Source of the DNA: RHKX01 sp963826475
GTDB taxonomy: Bacteria; Actinomycetota; Thermoleophilia; Solirubrobacterales; 70-9
Length of the DNA stretch: 64,000 bases
Direction of reading: 5' to 3'
NCBI GenBank assembly: GCA_963826475.1
Contig: CAWGXC010000003.1
Location: 248,001-312,000, forward strand
Within the stretch, counting starts at the first letter, position 1; the number at the start of each line of letters is the position of its first letter. The notes under the pieces were generated by a model. That model made no database searches, was not told the origin of the DNA, and worked only from the letters and a program-made list of their open reading frames with translations. A program made the position numbers and the translations under genes. Positions 16,622 to 26,468 of the stretch are shown one piece after another.

Positions 16622-17599
16622 GTGATCGTCGACTGTGCCCAGTACTGCGACGGGGTCCGCCAGGACGCCGGTCCCCTCGACGTCCAGACGGCCGCCGAGC
16701 GGGCGAGGGGCGACGCCGGGGGCTTCGTCTGGCTCGGGCTGCACGAGCCCGACGAAGCGGAGCTCACCGAAGTGGGGGAGGCCTTCGGGCTGCACGAGCT
16801 CGCGATCGAGGACGCCGGGGCGGAGCACCAGCGCCCGAAGCTGGAGGATTACGAAGGCTCCTTTTTCGTCGTGCTCAAGACGGCCCGCTACGACGACGAG
16901 CGCGAGGGGGTCGAGTTCGGCGAGATCAACTTGTTTCTCGGCAGTGGTTACGTGATCGCGATCCGTCATGGAGCCGCCAGCGACCTGCATGTCGCCCGCA
17001 AGCGCCTGGAGGCGCGTCCGGACCTCATCAAGGTCGGACCGGCGGCGGCGGCCTGGGCGATCCTCGACAAGGTCGTCGACGATTACGAGCCCGTCGCGGG
17101 CGGGCTCGACAACGACATCTCCGAGGTCGAGCAGGAGGTCTTCTCCAGGGTCAACGCCGATGTCACGCAGAGGATCTATTTCCTGCGACGGGTGGTGATC
17201 GAATTCCACCGTGCCGTGCAGCCGCTGATCGCGCCGCTGGAGTCCCTCGAGAAGGGAATCGTGATCGAGGTCGACGAGCAGATCCGCCGCTACTTCCGCG
17301 ACGTCGCCGACCACATCAGGCGCGTTGACGAGCAGCTTCACGACCAGCGTGAGCTGCTCAACGCCGCCCTCGACTCCAACCTGGCCCTGATCACGCTGCG
17401 TCAGAACGAGGTCGTGCGCTCGATCTCGGCCTGGGCGGCGATCATCGCCGTGCCCACGTTCATAGCCAGCATCTACGGGATGAACTTCCAAGACATGCCC
17501 GAGCTCGGGTGGGGTTTCGGCTATCCGCTGGCTCTCACCGTGATGGCACTTGCCGTCGCCACGATGTACCGCTTCTTCAAGCGCATCGACTGGCTCTGA
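16622..17599 (+). CDS. corA: CorA-family magnesium/cobalt transporter
   Basis: 325 residues from the GTG at 16622. That start gives VIVDCAQYCDGV, which matches the usual actinobacterial CorA N-terminus; an in-frame ATG at 16544 overlaps the previous gene and adds unlike sequence. A cytoplasmic funnel domain with a long helix (LNAALDSNLALITLRQNEVV) leads into two C-terminal membrane helices. The pore signature YGMNF and a short loop of MPEL type between the helices identify the family. It forms a homopentamer that imports Mg2+ (or Co2+). The basic end FKRIDWL is typical. Confidence 0.92.
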   Translation: MIVDCAQYCDGVRQDAGPLDVQTAAERARGDAGGFVWLGLHEPDEAELTEVGEAFGLHELAIEDAGAEHQRPKLEDYEGSFFVVLKTARYDDEREGVEFGEINLFLGSGYVIAIRHGAASDLHVARKRLEARPDLIKVGPAAAAWAILDKVVDDYEPVAGGLDNDISEVEQEVFSRVNADVTQRIYFLRRVVIEFHRAVQPLIAPLESLEKGIVIEVDEQIRRYFRDVADHIRRVDEQLHDQRELLNAALDSNLALITLRQNEVVRSISAWAAIIAVPTFIASIYGMNFQDMPELGWGFGYPLALTVMALAVATMYRFFKRIDWL

Positions 17600-17649
17600 C
17601 GGCCTGCTGACGGCCTGTGAGACCACTGCCCGGCATCATCGTCCGCCTC

Positions 17650-17664
17650 GCTGCCTGAGGCAGC
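17650..17664. terminator. Hairpin between convergent genes
   Basis: GCTGCC-TGA-GGCAGC, a perfect 6-bp stem with 3-base loop between the corA stop and the convergent minus-strand operon. TCTTCCTTTG follows on the plus strand at a distance. Probably bidirectional. Confidence 0.4.
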
Positions 17665-17705
17665 GTCGGCGGGCTCTTCCTTTGTTCAGCGGGCTCGCAG
17701 GCTCG

Positions 17706-17861
17706 TCAAGGCCTCACCGACGGGACCTTGCGCTCCTCGGGGTGGCGGGGGTCGCCCCTGAGAGCTCGCCAGACGGCGGCCACGAAGTCCACGACGAATG
17801 CGAGGCCCCTGCCCAGCGGGCCGCTGACCAGACCGGCCAACCGGGACTCGATCCGCCTCAT
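17706..17861 (-). CDS. 51-residue hypothetical protein coupled to aldo/keto reductase
   Basis: A small minus-strand frame whose ATG (17861) overlaps the TGA of the aldo/keto reductase gene (ATGA). The protein is basic at both ends with one amphipathic or membrane-like segment (GRGLAFVVDFVAAVWRALRG, about residues 18-37). Third-codon GC is high, in keeping with coding use, and the start overlap argues for real translation. No family recognised. Confidence 0.45.
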   Translation of the reverse strand: MRRIESRLAGLVSGPLGRGLAFVVDFVAAVWRALRGDPRHPEERKVPSVRP

Positions 17862-18994
17862 GCCGGTTCCGGAGCCTTGATCAGGTCGCGCTCCGCGACT
17901 ACCCCCCAGCGCTCGCCCGCGGCGATCAGCTCGGGGCTCAGCGGCCAGCGATCGGGGCGTATCTCGCCCTCGTGCTCGGAGCTGCCGCCCTTCAGGGCCA
18001 TGGAGCCGAAGTTGTCCCCGATCCGGCGGATCTCCGCAACCTCTTCCCTGCTCAAGCGCTGCTCCGGGAGGGCGGCCAGCTCGGCCCGCTTGTCCTCGAT
18101 CGGGCGGGCGCCGGCGCCCTCCTCCTGAATCAGGGTGGGGACGACGCAGGCAACCGCTTCGTGAGCCAGATTCCATTGGCACGCAAGCTGCATTCGGGTC
18201 AGCTCGTGCCTGGCGGCGAACGGATCGACCAGGGCGATCCGCTCGAGCCCTCGCGCCACCCAGCCATCGGGCCGGAATCCGCGATGGTCGCTGCGCGGGA
18301 ACTCGTGATCGGGGTCCACGTCGCCCCAGAAGAGGCCGCCGTAGTCGACCACGCGCGTGATCACCTTGATCTCACGTTCGGCAGCGGCGTCGAGGACGAG
18401 CTCGCCGGGCCAGGGCTCGAACGGGTTGAGGATCAGCATGGCCCAATCGATCAGCTCGCCGAATCGATCGAACGAATCGAGCAGGTCGAGGGTGAAGCCG
18501 TTCGCGGGACCCGGCGCGATCCCGATCCGGTTCGTCAATCCCTCGTCGCGTAGGGCCGCCATGCCGTTCCAGACGACATCCGAGGAGTACCCGATGCGAT
18601 CGGGGTTATGGAGCATCAAAAGGTCGAAGTGGTCCGTGCCGAGTCGCTCGAGGCTGCGCTCCGCGGCATGCCGGAGGTAATCGCCGTAGCCATCTGGCCC
18701 CCGCAGCCGAGTGTCGGTGAAGCGCGGGAACCCTCGCGGACCGTCCCGTTCGCCCTCGTAGAAGTCGTGGCCGACGGCGCCGACGAGGCTGAACGATTCG
18801 CGATCGCATCCCTGGAGGGCCAGCCCCAGCAGACGGTCCGCCTCGCCCTGGCCGTACGTGTCGGCGGTGATCATCGTCTCGATGCCCCCGCCGGGCCTCA
18901 GCAGGTCGATGAGGCGTTCCGCCTCGATCTTCTCGCCGTAGCCGAGAAAGCGGCCGCCGCTCCAGGTGCCGATGGCTGTGCGCTGGGGTTCCAT
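17858..18994 (-). CDS. Aldo/keto reductase family protein
   Basis: 378 residues from the ATG at 18994; TACCTT (19007-19002) ends seven bases before it, so the message is probably leaderless. TIM-barrel aldo/keto reductase features are the N-terminal GTWSGGRFLGYG, the ERSLERLGTDHFDLLMLHNP strand-helix unit, the cofactor-side helix region and TRVVDYGGLFWGDV. It is an NAD(P)H-dependent oxidoreductase of unknown substrate. The catalytic Tyr/Lys/His set is not obvious by eye, so activity is uncertain; some relatives are annotated as D-threo-aldose dehydrogenase-like. It is divergent from tig, with the two -10 boxes only about 22 bases apart. Confidence 0.8.
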   Translation of the reverse strand: MEPQRTAIGTWSGGRFLGYGEKIEAERLIDLLRPGGGIETMITADTYGQGEADRLLGLALQGCDRESFSLVGAVGHDFYEGERDGPRGFPRFTDTRLRGPDGYGDYLRHAAERSLERLGTDHFDLLMLHNPDRIGYSSDVVWNGMAALRDEGLTNRIGIAPGPANGFTLDLLDSFDRFGELIDWAMLILNPFEPWPGELVLDAAAEREIKVITRVVDYGGLFWGDVDPDHEFPRSDHRGFRPDGWVARGLERIALVDPFAARHELTRMQLACQWNLAHEAVACVVPTLIQEEGAGARPIEDKRAELAALPEQRLSREEVAEIRRIGDNFGSMALKGGSSEHEGEIRPDRWPLSPELIAAGERWGVVAERDLIKAPEPA

Positions 18995-19045
18995 GGGCGA
19001 CAAGGTAAAGCCTTCCGCGGCCCTTCACTATGGTGTCGCGCCCCC

Positions 19046-20464
19046 ATGGAACTTCAGACAGACGTCACAGAGCTGCCCGACTCGAAGGTCAAGATCGCCG
19101 CAACGGTCCCCGCCGACGAGGTCGACAAAGCGCTGGCCCACGCGGCCACGCACTACGCGCGGGAGATGAAGATGCCCGGCTTCCGCAAGGGGAAGGTCCC
19201 GGCGCAGCTGGTCCTGCAGCGGCTCGGCCGCGAGGCCGTGATGGAGGAGGCGCTTCGCGAGGGCCTGCCGGAGTGGTACGAGCGGGCGCTGCTCGATTCG
19301 AACGTGACTCCGGTCGGCGAGCCGAAGCTCGACATGCCCGACGCTCCCGGCGAGGGTGAGGCGCTCGAGTTCACGATCGAGGTCGGAGTCCGCCCGAAGG
19401 CGAAGCTCGGTGAGTACAAGGGGCTGGAGGTCGGTAAGGCCGCTCCCGAGGTTCCCGCTGACGCGATCGACGCCGAGATCGAGAAGATGCGGGAGAGCCT
19501 CGCGGCGCTGAACCCCGTCGAGCGTGCAGCCGCGATGGGCGACTACCTGCTGATCGACTACGCCGGCGAGGTCGATGGCGAGGCCTTCGAGGGTGGCACC
19601 GCATCCGACTATCTGCTCGAGCTCGGCTCGAACGATCTGATCGAAGGCTTCAACGAGGCGCTCGAAGGCGCCGAGGCGGGCCAGGAGCGGACCGTCGAGC
19701 TCAACTTCCCCGACGAGTACCACGCCGAGCATCTGGCGGGGAAGCCCGCGACCTTCACGGTCGGAGTCAAGGAGGTCCGCGCCAAGGAGCTGCCCGAGCT
19801 GAACGACGACTTCGCCGCCGACAACTCCGACTTCGACTCGCTCGAGGAGCTGCGGGCCGACATCGAGCATCGCCTCCTGCATGAGTACGAGCACCGGGCC
19901 GAGCACGAGTTCCGAGACGCCGCCCTCGACGCGGCGGTCGAGCAGGCCGAGGTCGAGATCCCCGAGGAGATCGCCTCCGCGCGAGCCACCGAGATCTGGG
20001 AGCGGATCGAGCGTCAGCTACGCCAGAGCGGGATGGACCCCGACGCCTACCTGCAGTTTCAGGGCAAGGACCGCGATGAGGCGATCGCCGACGCACGCGG
20101 GGATGCCGAAGCGGGCCTTCGCCGCGAGGCCGTCCTCGCCGCCGTCGTCGAGGCTGAGGATTTCGCGGTGACCGAGGAGGAGATGCTCGAGGCGCTGGCC
20201 CCGCCGGCCGGCCAGAAGGGCAAGCCCGAGAAGCTCCTGAAGCGGCTGCGCGCCGAGGGGCGCGACGCGCTGCTGATCGAGGAGATCCGCATGCGCAAGG
20301 CCGCCGATCTCATCATCGACACGGCCAAGCCGGTCGAGAGGGCCCAGGCCACCGATTCGGGTTCGGCGACCGAGGGCGAGGGCGAGAAGCTCTGGACCCC
20401 CGAGGGCGAGGGCCAGACCGCCGCCGCCGGGGAGATCTGGACCCCCGGCGACGACGAGAAGTAG
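19046..20464 (+). CDS. tig: Trigger factor
   Basis: 472 residues. A ribosome-associated chaperone and peptidyl-prolyl isomerase. It has the N-terminal ribosome-binding domain with the GFRKGKVP signature (about 44-51), a central FKBP-like PPIase domain (about 150-240; GDYLLIDYAGEVDGEAFEGG), and the C-terminal helical arms (about 250-430). An extra acidic tail carries two short WTP repeats (KLWTPEGEG and EIWTPGDDEK) ending the protein. A TATGGT box (19029-19034) lies 11 bases before the ATG. The order tig, clpP, clpX is the classic chaperone/protease neighbourhood. Confidence 0.96.
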   Translation: MELQTDVTELPDSKVKIAATVPADEVDKALAHAATHYAREMKMPGFRKGKVPAQLVLQRLGREAVMEEALREGLPEWYERALLDSNVTPVGEPKLDMPDAPGEGEALEFTIEVGVRPKAKLGEYKGLEVGKAAPEVPADAIDAEIEKMRESLAALNPVERAAAMGDYLLIDYAGEVDGEAFEGGTASDYLLELGSNDLIEGFNEALEGAEAGQERTVELNFPDEYHAEHLAGKPATFTVGVKEVRAKELPELNDDFAADNSDFDSLEELRADIEHRLLHEYEHRAEHEFRDAALDAAVEQAEVEIPEEIASARATEIWERIERQLRQSGMDPDAYLQFQGKDRDEAIADARGDAEAGLRREAVLAAVVEAEDFAVTEEEMLEALAPPAGQKGKPEKLLKRLRAEGRDALLIEEIRMRKAADLIIDTAKPVERAQATDSGSATEGEGEKLWTPEGEGQTAAAGEIWTPGDDEK

Positions 20465-20486
20465 TCGACCCTCGTTTCGGTGCCCG

Positions 20487-20912
20487 CTAGGCGGAGGTCT
20501 TGAACTTCTGCTTGGGCGCCTTGCAGGTCGTCTTGGGGCCGGCCTTGAACTCGTTCGTCTTCAGGGAGCCGACTGTGGCATGCCCATGAGCCTTGACCTT
20601 GCCGGTGATCCGCAGGGTTCCACCCTTTCCGTCGCTCAGGCGGACCTTGAAGCCCCGGTCGCTGTTGACCTTGACGGGAGTCAGCGCCGTGAAGTTGATC
20701 CTGCGGGGGCCTTTGTTGCAATGGACGAGCACGTTCTTGGCCTTGAAGCCACCGACCTTCACGGGAGTGCCGCCGCTCACCTTGACGCGCAGCTTCACGC
20801 TGGTGACGTCGTCTTTGACGATCTGGCCCTCCTGTTTGATGCTGTTGGCGAGGGCGCTTGCGGGCAGAAGCAGCAATGCTCCGGCGGCGCACAGGGTTGC
20901 GATTTTCTTCAT
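20487..20912 (-). CDS. Small secreted protein, two-cysteine paralogue A
   Basis: 141 residues from the ATG at 20912, chosen because AAAGG lies at proper distance and a signal peptide (MKKIATLCAAGALLLLPASA) follows; an ATG at 20927 is the alternative. The mature part is Lys/Gly/Val-rich, probably beta-sandwich, with two cysteines (VLVHCNKGPRRI and KTTCKAPKQ) positioned for a disulfide. It is paralogous to the product of 21715-22143: both share the pattern KN(V/L)L-x2-C...RI...LTGKVKA-like strand...C near the C-terminus. Convergent with tig. Unrecognised family; extracellular by prediction. Confidence 0.72.
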   Translation of the reverse strand: MKKIATLCAAGALLLLPASALANSIKQEGQIVKDDVTSVKLRVKVSGGTPVKVGGFKAKNVLVHCNKGPRRINFTALTPVKVNSDRGFKVRLSDGKGGTLRITGKVKAHGHATVGSLKTNEFKAGPKTTCKAPKQKFKTSA

Positions 20913-21077
20913 TTGATTGCCTTTCATGACCGGCACGGCTCGAATGCGCGCCAGAGGGTTGCGATCGAAGTTGGTCCCCCGGCGATGGCCGACTGGGGTC
21001 TGACTCTCCAACGCCGATCGGGCCTCAAAGTAGCGGTCCGCCGGCCGGTCCCTGCCGCCCGGTAGACTGCCGCGCCG

Positions 21078-21662
21078 ATGAGCCCGATGGTTCCAATGGT
21101 GGTCGAGCAGACCTCTCGCGGCGAGCGCGCGTTCGACATCTACTCGCGCCTGCTCAACGAGCGGATCATCTTCCTCGGGACCCCGGTGACCGAGGACATC
21201 GCGAACCTGATCGTCGCGCAGCTCATCCACCTCGAGTCCGAGGATCCGGATAAGGACATCTCGATGTACATCAACTCGCCCGGCGGATCCGTCTACGCGG
21301 GCCTGGCGATCTACGACACGATGCAATACATCAAGCCCGACGTGCAGACCATCTGCGTGGGCATCGCGATGAGCATGGGCGCGCTCCTGCTCGGCGGCGG
21401 TGCCGCCGGCAAGCGGATGGCCACGCCGAACTCGAAGATCCTGATCCACCAGGTCTCCGGCGGCTTCTCAGGTCAGGCGACCGATATCGAGATCCACGCC
21501 CGCGAGATCATCGACATCCGCCGGCGCCTCGACGAGATCATCGCCCATCACACGGGTCAGGAGATCGATCGGGTCAAGCGCGACACCGAGCGCGACTACT
21601 TCATGAGCGCCGAGGAAGCGGTCGAGTACAACATCATCGACCGCGTCGTGGAGAACCGGTAA
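21078..21662 (+). CDS. clpP: ATP-dependent Clp protease proteolytic subunit
   Basis: 194 residues. A serine protease that forms double heptamer rings and degrades substrates fed by ClpX or ClpC. The catalytic triad is Ser99 (IAMSMGA), His124 (ILIHQ) and Asp173. YINSPGGSVYAGLAIYD and the handle region (GQATDIEIHAREI) are typical. TAGACT (21063-21068) ends nine bases before the ATG, indicating a leaderless mRNA. The gene sits between two minus-strand secreted-protein genes and is separated from clpX, so it has its own promoter. Confidence 0.97.
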   Translation: MSPMVPMVVEQTSRGERAFDIYSRLLNERIIFLGTPVTEDIANLIVAQLIHLESEDPDKDISMYINSPGGSVYAGLAIYDTMQYIKPDVQTICVGIAMSMGALLLGGGAAGKRMATPNSKILIHQVSGGFSGQATDIEIHAREIIDIRRRLDEIIAHHTGQEIDRVKRDTERDYFMSAEEAVEYNIIDRVVENR

Positions 21663-21714
21663 CCGCCTCCCGTTCGTCCCCCGCGGCGATTCCGCGAGGG
21701 CTCCTCTCCAGCCT

Positions 21715-22143
21715 TCAGTCCTTGACGACGAACGAGGCGTTCGGCACGTCGCACTTGCCCGCGCCGGCGATCTTGATCGTCGAACCGCTGATCTCGCCCT
21801 TCACTCGGCTCGCATCCGCCTTGACCTTGCCCTGAAGCTTGACCTTGCCATCCTCGTTCTTGTAGACCATCTCGAACTTGCGCTTGCTGTTGAGCTTCGC
21901 AGCGCCGGACAGGTTCAGCTCGATCCGAGCCTCGCGCGATCCACAGTCCGCAAGCAGGTTCTTGATGCGCACGTTCTTGACGCTCTTGGGAGCCCCGCTC
22001 TTCTTGACCACGGCGAGGCTCACGGAAGCGGCCGAATCACCATCGACCTGTCCGCTCAGCTTCGACTTGCCGTCCGCAAGCGCGGAACCCGCGAAGACCA
22101 TGGCTGTTACCGCCACGATTGCCCCTACTCGACCTCTACCCAT
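21715..22143 (-). CDS. Small secreted protein, two-cysteine paralogue B
   Basis: 142 residues with a signal peptide (MGRGRVGAIVAVTAMVFAG, cleavage near SALA). The mature part is basic and strand-rich, with two cysteines (NLLADCGSREARIE and AGKCDVPNAS) in the same positions as in paralogue A (20487-20912). AAAGGGAGAG precedes the ATG. It has a good promoter of its own at 22217-22189. The two genes bracket clpP on the opposite strand, which suggests a duplication with clpP in between. No known domain can be named. Confidence 0.75.
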   Translation of the reverse strand: MGRGRVGAIVAVTAMVFAGSALADGKSKLSGQVDGDSAASVSLAVVKKSGAPKSVKNVRIKNLLADCGSREARIELNLSGAAKLNSKRKFEMVYKNEDGKVKLQGKVKADASRVKGEISGSTIKIAGAGKCDVPNASFVVKD

Positions 22144-22188
22144 GACTCTCCCTTTCGGTATCAGCTGCTCCCCTGATGGGGGCGCGGC

Positions 22189-22217
22189 AGTCTAGTTCGC
22201 CCCGCCGCCCCGTGCAA
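22189..22217 (-). promoter_or_regulatory. Promoter of secreted paralogue B
   Basis: On the minus strand TTGCAC (22217-22212), a 17-base spacer and TAGACT (22194-22189). The predicted leader is about 40 bases and includes the AAAGGGAGAG ribosome site. The remaining 22218-22340 region upstream of clpX shows no other feature. Confidence 0.65.
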
Positions 22218-22340
22218 TCAAACCTCCCTTGCAGGGACAGAGGCCTCAGGCGAGTAACAACAGCTCGACCAAGGAGTTGCGCCGTTCCGTACCCTCTGCC
22301 TCAGGTACGGCTCGCCTCCAGATCATGAACGGAGAGACCG

Positions 22341-23636
<1,296 letters not shown>

Positions 23637-23646
23637 GTCTCCCGTC

Positions 23647-23664
23647 GGGGGGCCGCGGCCCCCC
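23647..23664. terminator. GC-rich hairpin after clpX
   Basis: GGGGGG-CCGCGG-CCCCCC stem starting 11 bases after the clpX stop, followed by GCTTTG. A plausible but not T-rich terminator. Confidence 0.45.
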
Positions 23665-23717
23665 GCTTTGACTGTTCAGCGCCTGGAGCTGTCACGCATC
23701 GGGTTCGGTGTGGCCGG

Positions 23718-23888
23718 TTGATTCCGGAACACGACGGCGTCGACGTCGTCGGCTACCGCTCCAACGACCGACGGGTCAGCGTTGAGGGTTGGCGTCCGGT
23801 CCGGGTGACCGAACGGGACCTCGGGCCCGGTGCCGACGAGCTCGAACGCGACCTGCGCTCGCTCTTGGGCGCTCCGCCGCCCGAATAA
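23718..23888 (+). CDS. Possible 56-residue protein upstream of valS
   Basis: A short frame from TTG 23718 to TAA 23888 in the 260-bp clpX-valS gap. The product is highly charged (starts LIPEHDGVDVVGYRSNDRR, ends LLGAPPPE). Nearly all third codon positions are G or C, as in the neighbouring real genes. No ATG or GTG start and no ribosome site are present, and no family is recognised. The frame also extends further upstream without a stop. It may be a fragment or a genuine small protein. Confidence 0.3.
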   Translation: MIPEHDGVDVVGYRSNDRRVSVEGWRPVRVTERDLGPGADELERDLRSLLGAPPPE

Positions 23889-23899
23889 CATCGGGTGCG

Positions 23900-26461
23900 A
23901 TGGATTCCGATCGCCGAAAGCGCCTCGAGGAGACGACCCGCTGGGAGCCGGCCGAGGCCGAGTCGCGGATCTTCGCAAGCTGGCTGGAGGCCGGCTACTT
24001 CACGCCCGAGGCCGAGGGGACGCCGGACGAGAACTTCTCGATGGCGATCCCGCCTCCGAACGTGACCGGGTCGCTGCACATGGGCCACGGGCTCAACAAC
24101 ACGATCCAGGACTCGCTCGCCCGCAAGCGGCGGATGGAGGGTCGCCGGGTGAAATGGGTGCTCGGCACCGATCACGCCGGGATCGCGACGCAGTCGGTCG
24201 TCGAGCGCGAGCTGCGCAAACAGGGCGTCGACCGCCATGAGCTCGGCCGCGAGAAGTTCGTCGCGGAGGTCTGGCGCTGGCGCGAGCAGTACGGCGGGAC
24301 GATCATCGAGCAGCTCAAGCGGCTCGGCGCCTCCGGCGACTTCGCCAACGAGCGCTTCACCCTCGACGACGCATACGTCAAGGCGGTCTACAAGGTGTTC
24401 GTCGGCCTCTACGAGAAGGGCCTGATCTACCGCGACAACTACATGGTCAATTGGGACCCGGGCTCCAACTCCGCGATCAGCGACCTCGAGGTCGAGAACC
24501 GCGACGTCGAGGACGTCCTCTTCCACATCGACTACCCGGTCGAGAACAGCGATCGGGTGCTCACGGTCGCGACGGTCCGTCCGGAGACGATGCTGGCCGA
24601 CACCGCCGTCGCCGTCCATCCCGACGATGAGCGGTACCAGGACCTCGTCGGAGGCCACTGCGTCCTGCCGCTCGTCGGCCGAAGGCTGCCGATCATCGCC
24701 GATCCCTACGTCGACCCGGAGTTCGGCACGGGAGCGCTGAAGATCACTCCCGGCCACGACCCCAACGACTTCGAGATCGGCCGCAGGCACGGGCTCGAGG
24801 AGATCTCGGTGATCGGCGAGGACGGTCGCCTCACCGACGTCGCCGGCAAGGAGTACGCCGGGCTGACCGCCGCGAAGGCGCAGGAGCGCATCGTCGCCGC
24901 ACTGCGCGAGCAGGGCAGCATCTCGGCTGAGGAGCCCTATCCGCACGCGGTTCCCTTCTCCCACCGCTCGGGGGAGAGGATCGAGCCGCTGATCAGCCTG
25001 CAGTGGTTCTGCGCCATGGACGAGCTCGCCAAGCCCGCCATCGAGGTGGTCAAGGATGGCGACGTGACCTTCACCCCGGAGCGCTGGGGGAAGGTCTACA
25101 TGGACTGGATGAACGCCATCCGGCCCTGGTGCGTCTCCCGACAACTCTGGTGGGGGCATCAGCTGCCCGTCTGGTACTGCGACTCCTGCGGGGAAACCCT
25201 GGTCGCCGAGACGGAACCCGCGGCGTGCGACTGCGGCAGCTCCGCGTTGCGCCGCGATGAAGACGTGCTCGACACCTGGTTCAGCTCGGGAATCTGGCCC
25301 TTCGCGACGCTCGGATGGCCCGAGGACACGCCCGAGCTGCGCGCCTTCTACCCGACCGACGTGCTCGTCACGGCGCGCGACATCATCTACCTCTGGGTTG
25401 CGCGGATGATCATGACCGGGCTCGAGTTCCCCGGTCAGATCCCCTTCGGCGACGTCTACATCACCTCGGTCGTTCAGGCGCCCGACGGCAGGCGGATGTC
25501 GAAGAGCCTCGGCACCGGCATCGACCCGCTCGAGCTGATCGACAGCCACGGCGCCGACGCGCTGCGCTTCGGGCTGCTGGCGATGTCCTCGAGCCAGGAC
25601 GTGCGCTTCTCCGAGGCCAAGGTCCAACAGGGCCGCGACTTGGCGAACAAGATCTGGAACGCCTCGCGGCTGATCCTGCTCAATGCGGATGCCGAGCCGG
25701 CCCCGAGCGAGGCGACCGTCGAGGACCGCTGGATCCTCTCCCGCCTCGAGCACACGGTCGAGGCGGTGTCCGGCCTGCTCGACGCCTACGACTTCGCGCA
25801 CGCCGCGCTCGAGCTCTACCGCTTCGTCTACTCCGAGCTCTGCGACTGGTATCTCGAGATCGTCAAGATCCGCCTCTACGACGGCGATGGCGACGCCGCG
25901 GGGAACCTCCTGCACGTGCTCGAGCGCACCCTCGCTCTGGCGCATCCGCTGATGCCCTTCGTCACCGAGGAGATCTGGAGCTACCTGCCAGACCGCGAGG
26001 GTGAGCTGATCGTTGCGCCATATCCGGTGGCCGAGGCCGAGCGCTTCGACGCTGCCGCCGAGGAGGAGGTCGCCGCGGCGATCGAGCTGACGCGGGCCCT
26101 GCGGCGCTGGCGCGAGCTCGCCGGCGTCGCCCCGGCGACGACGCTCAACGCGAGGGTCGCCGCGGGCTCGAGCTCGCATCCGCTCGTCGGGCGACTGGCG
26201 CGCGTCGAGCTCGACGGCGCCGGCGGCACGCCCGTGGCGACCGTGGGCGCGCTCGAGATCCTGCCCTCGGACGGCCTCGATGCCGGCGCCGTGGCCGAGC
26301 GGATCGCTGAGCGCCGCCGTGGCCTCGAGGGCGAGGTCGCGCGCGGGGAGGGGAAGCTCGCCAACCAGGGTTTCGTCGCCAAGGCGCCGGCGGATGTGGT
26401 CGAGGCCGAGCGCGAGAAGCTCGAGCGCTACCGGGCCGAGCTCGCCGAGCTCGAAGGGTGA
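23900..26461 (+). CDS. valS: Valine--tRNA ligase
   Basis: 853 residues, a class I aminoacyl-tRNA synthetase charging tRNA-Val. The HIGH motif is HMGHG (60-64) and KMSKS is RMSKS (about 531-535). The editing CP1 domain lies between them (VATVRPETMLADTAVAVHP). The anticodon-binding helical domain and a C-terminal coiled coil (VAERIAERRRGLEGEVARGE...) complete the usual length. TAACAT (23886-23891) ends eight bases before the ATG; no ribosome site is present, so the message is probably leaderless. folC follows directly. Confidence 0.97.
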   Translation: MDSDRRKRLEETTRWEPAEAESRIFASWLEAGYFTPEAEGTPDENFSMAIPPPNVTGSLHMGHGLNNTIQDSLARKRRMEGRRVKWVLGTDHAGIATQSVVERELRKQGVDRHELGREKFVAEVWRWREQYGGTIIEQLKRLGASGDFANERFTLDDAYVKAVYKVFVGLYEKGLIYRDNYMVNWDPGSNSAISDLEVENRDVEDVLFHIDYPVENSDRVLTVATVRPETMLADTAVAVHPDDERYQDLVGGHCVLPLVGRRLPIIADPYVDPEFGTGALKITPGHDPNDFEIGRRHGLEEISVIGEDGRLTDVAGKEYAGLTAAKAQERIVAALREQGSISAEEPYPHAVPFSHRSGERIEPLISLQWFCAMDELAKPAIEVVKDGDVTFTPERWGKVYMDWMNAIRPWCVSRQLWWGHQLPVWYCDSCGETLVAETEPAACDCGSSALRRDEDVLDTWFSSGIWPFATLGWPEDTPELRAFYPTDVLVTARDIIYLWVARMIMTGLEFPGQIPFGDVYITSVVQAPDGRRMSKSLGTGIDPLELIDSHGADALRFGLLAMSSSQDVRFSEAKVQQGRDLANKIWNASRLILLNADAEPAPSEATVEDRWILSRLEHTVEAVSGLLDAYDFAHAALELYRFVYSELCDWYLEIVKIRLYDGDGDAAGNLLHVLERTLALAHPLMPFVTEEIWSYLPDREGELIVAPYPVAEAERFDAAAEEEVAAAIELTRALRRWRELAGVAPATTLNARVAAGSSSHPLVGRLARVELDGAGGTPVATVGALEILPSDGLDAGAVAERIAERRRGLEGEVARGEGKLANQGFVAKAPADVVEAEREKLERYRAELAELEG

Positions 26462-26468
26462 GTTCTAA

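Noticed and set aside
23676..23978. 100-codon minus-strand frame in the clpX-valS gap
   Set aside because: It overlaps the valS start, is Arg/Pro-rich and lacks any start signal; the plus-strand 56-codon frame is the better candidate.
23753..26179. 808-codon open frame on the minus strand opposite valS
   Set aside because: Valine tRNA ligase on the plus strand is unambiguous. Long antisense frames are expected in high-GC DNA because stop codons are rare opposite GC-ending codons; the translation is Arg/Asp/Gly-rich with no domain.
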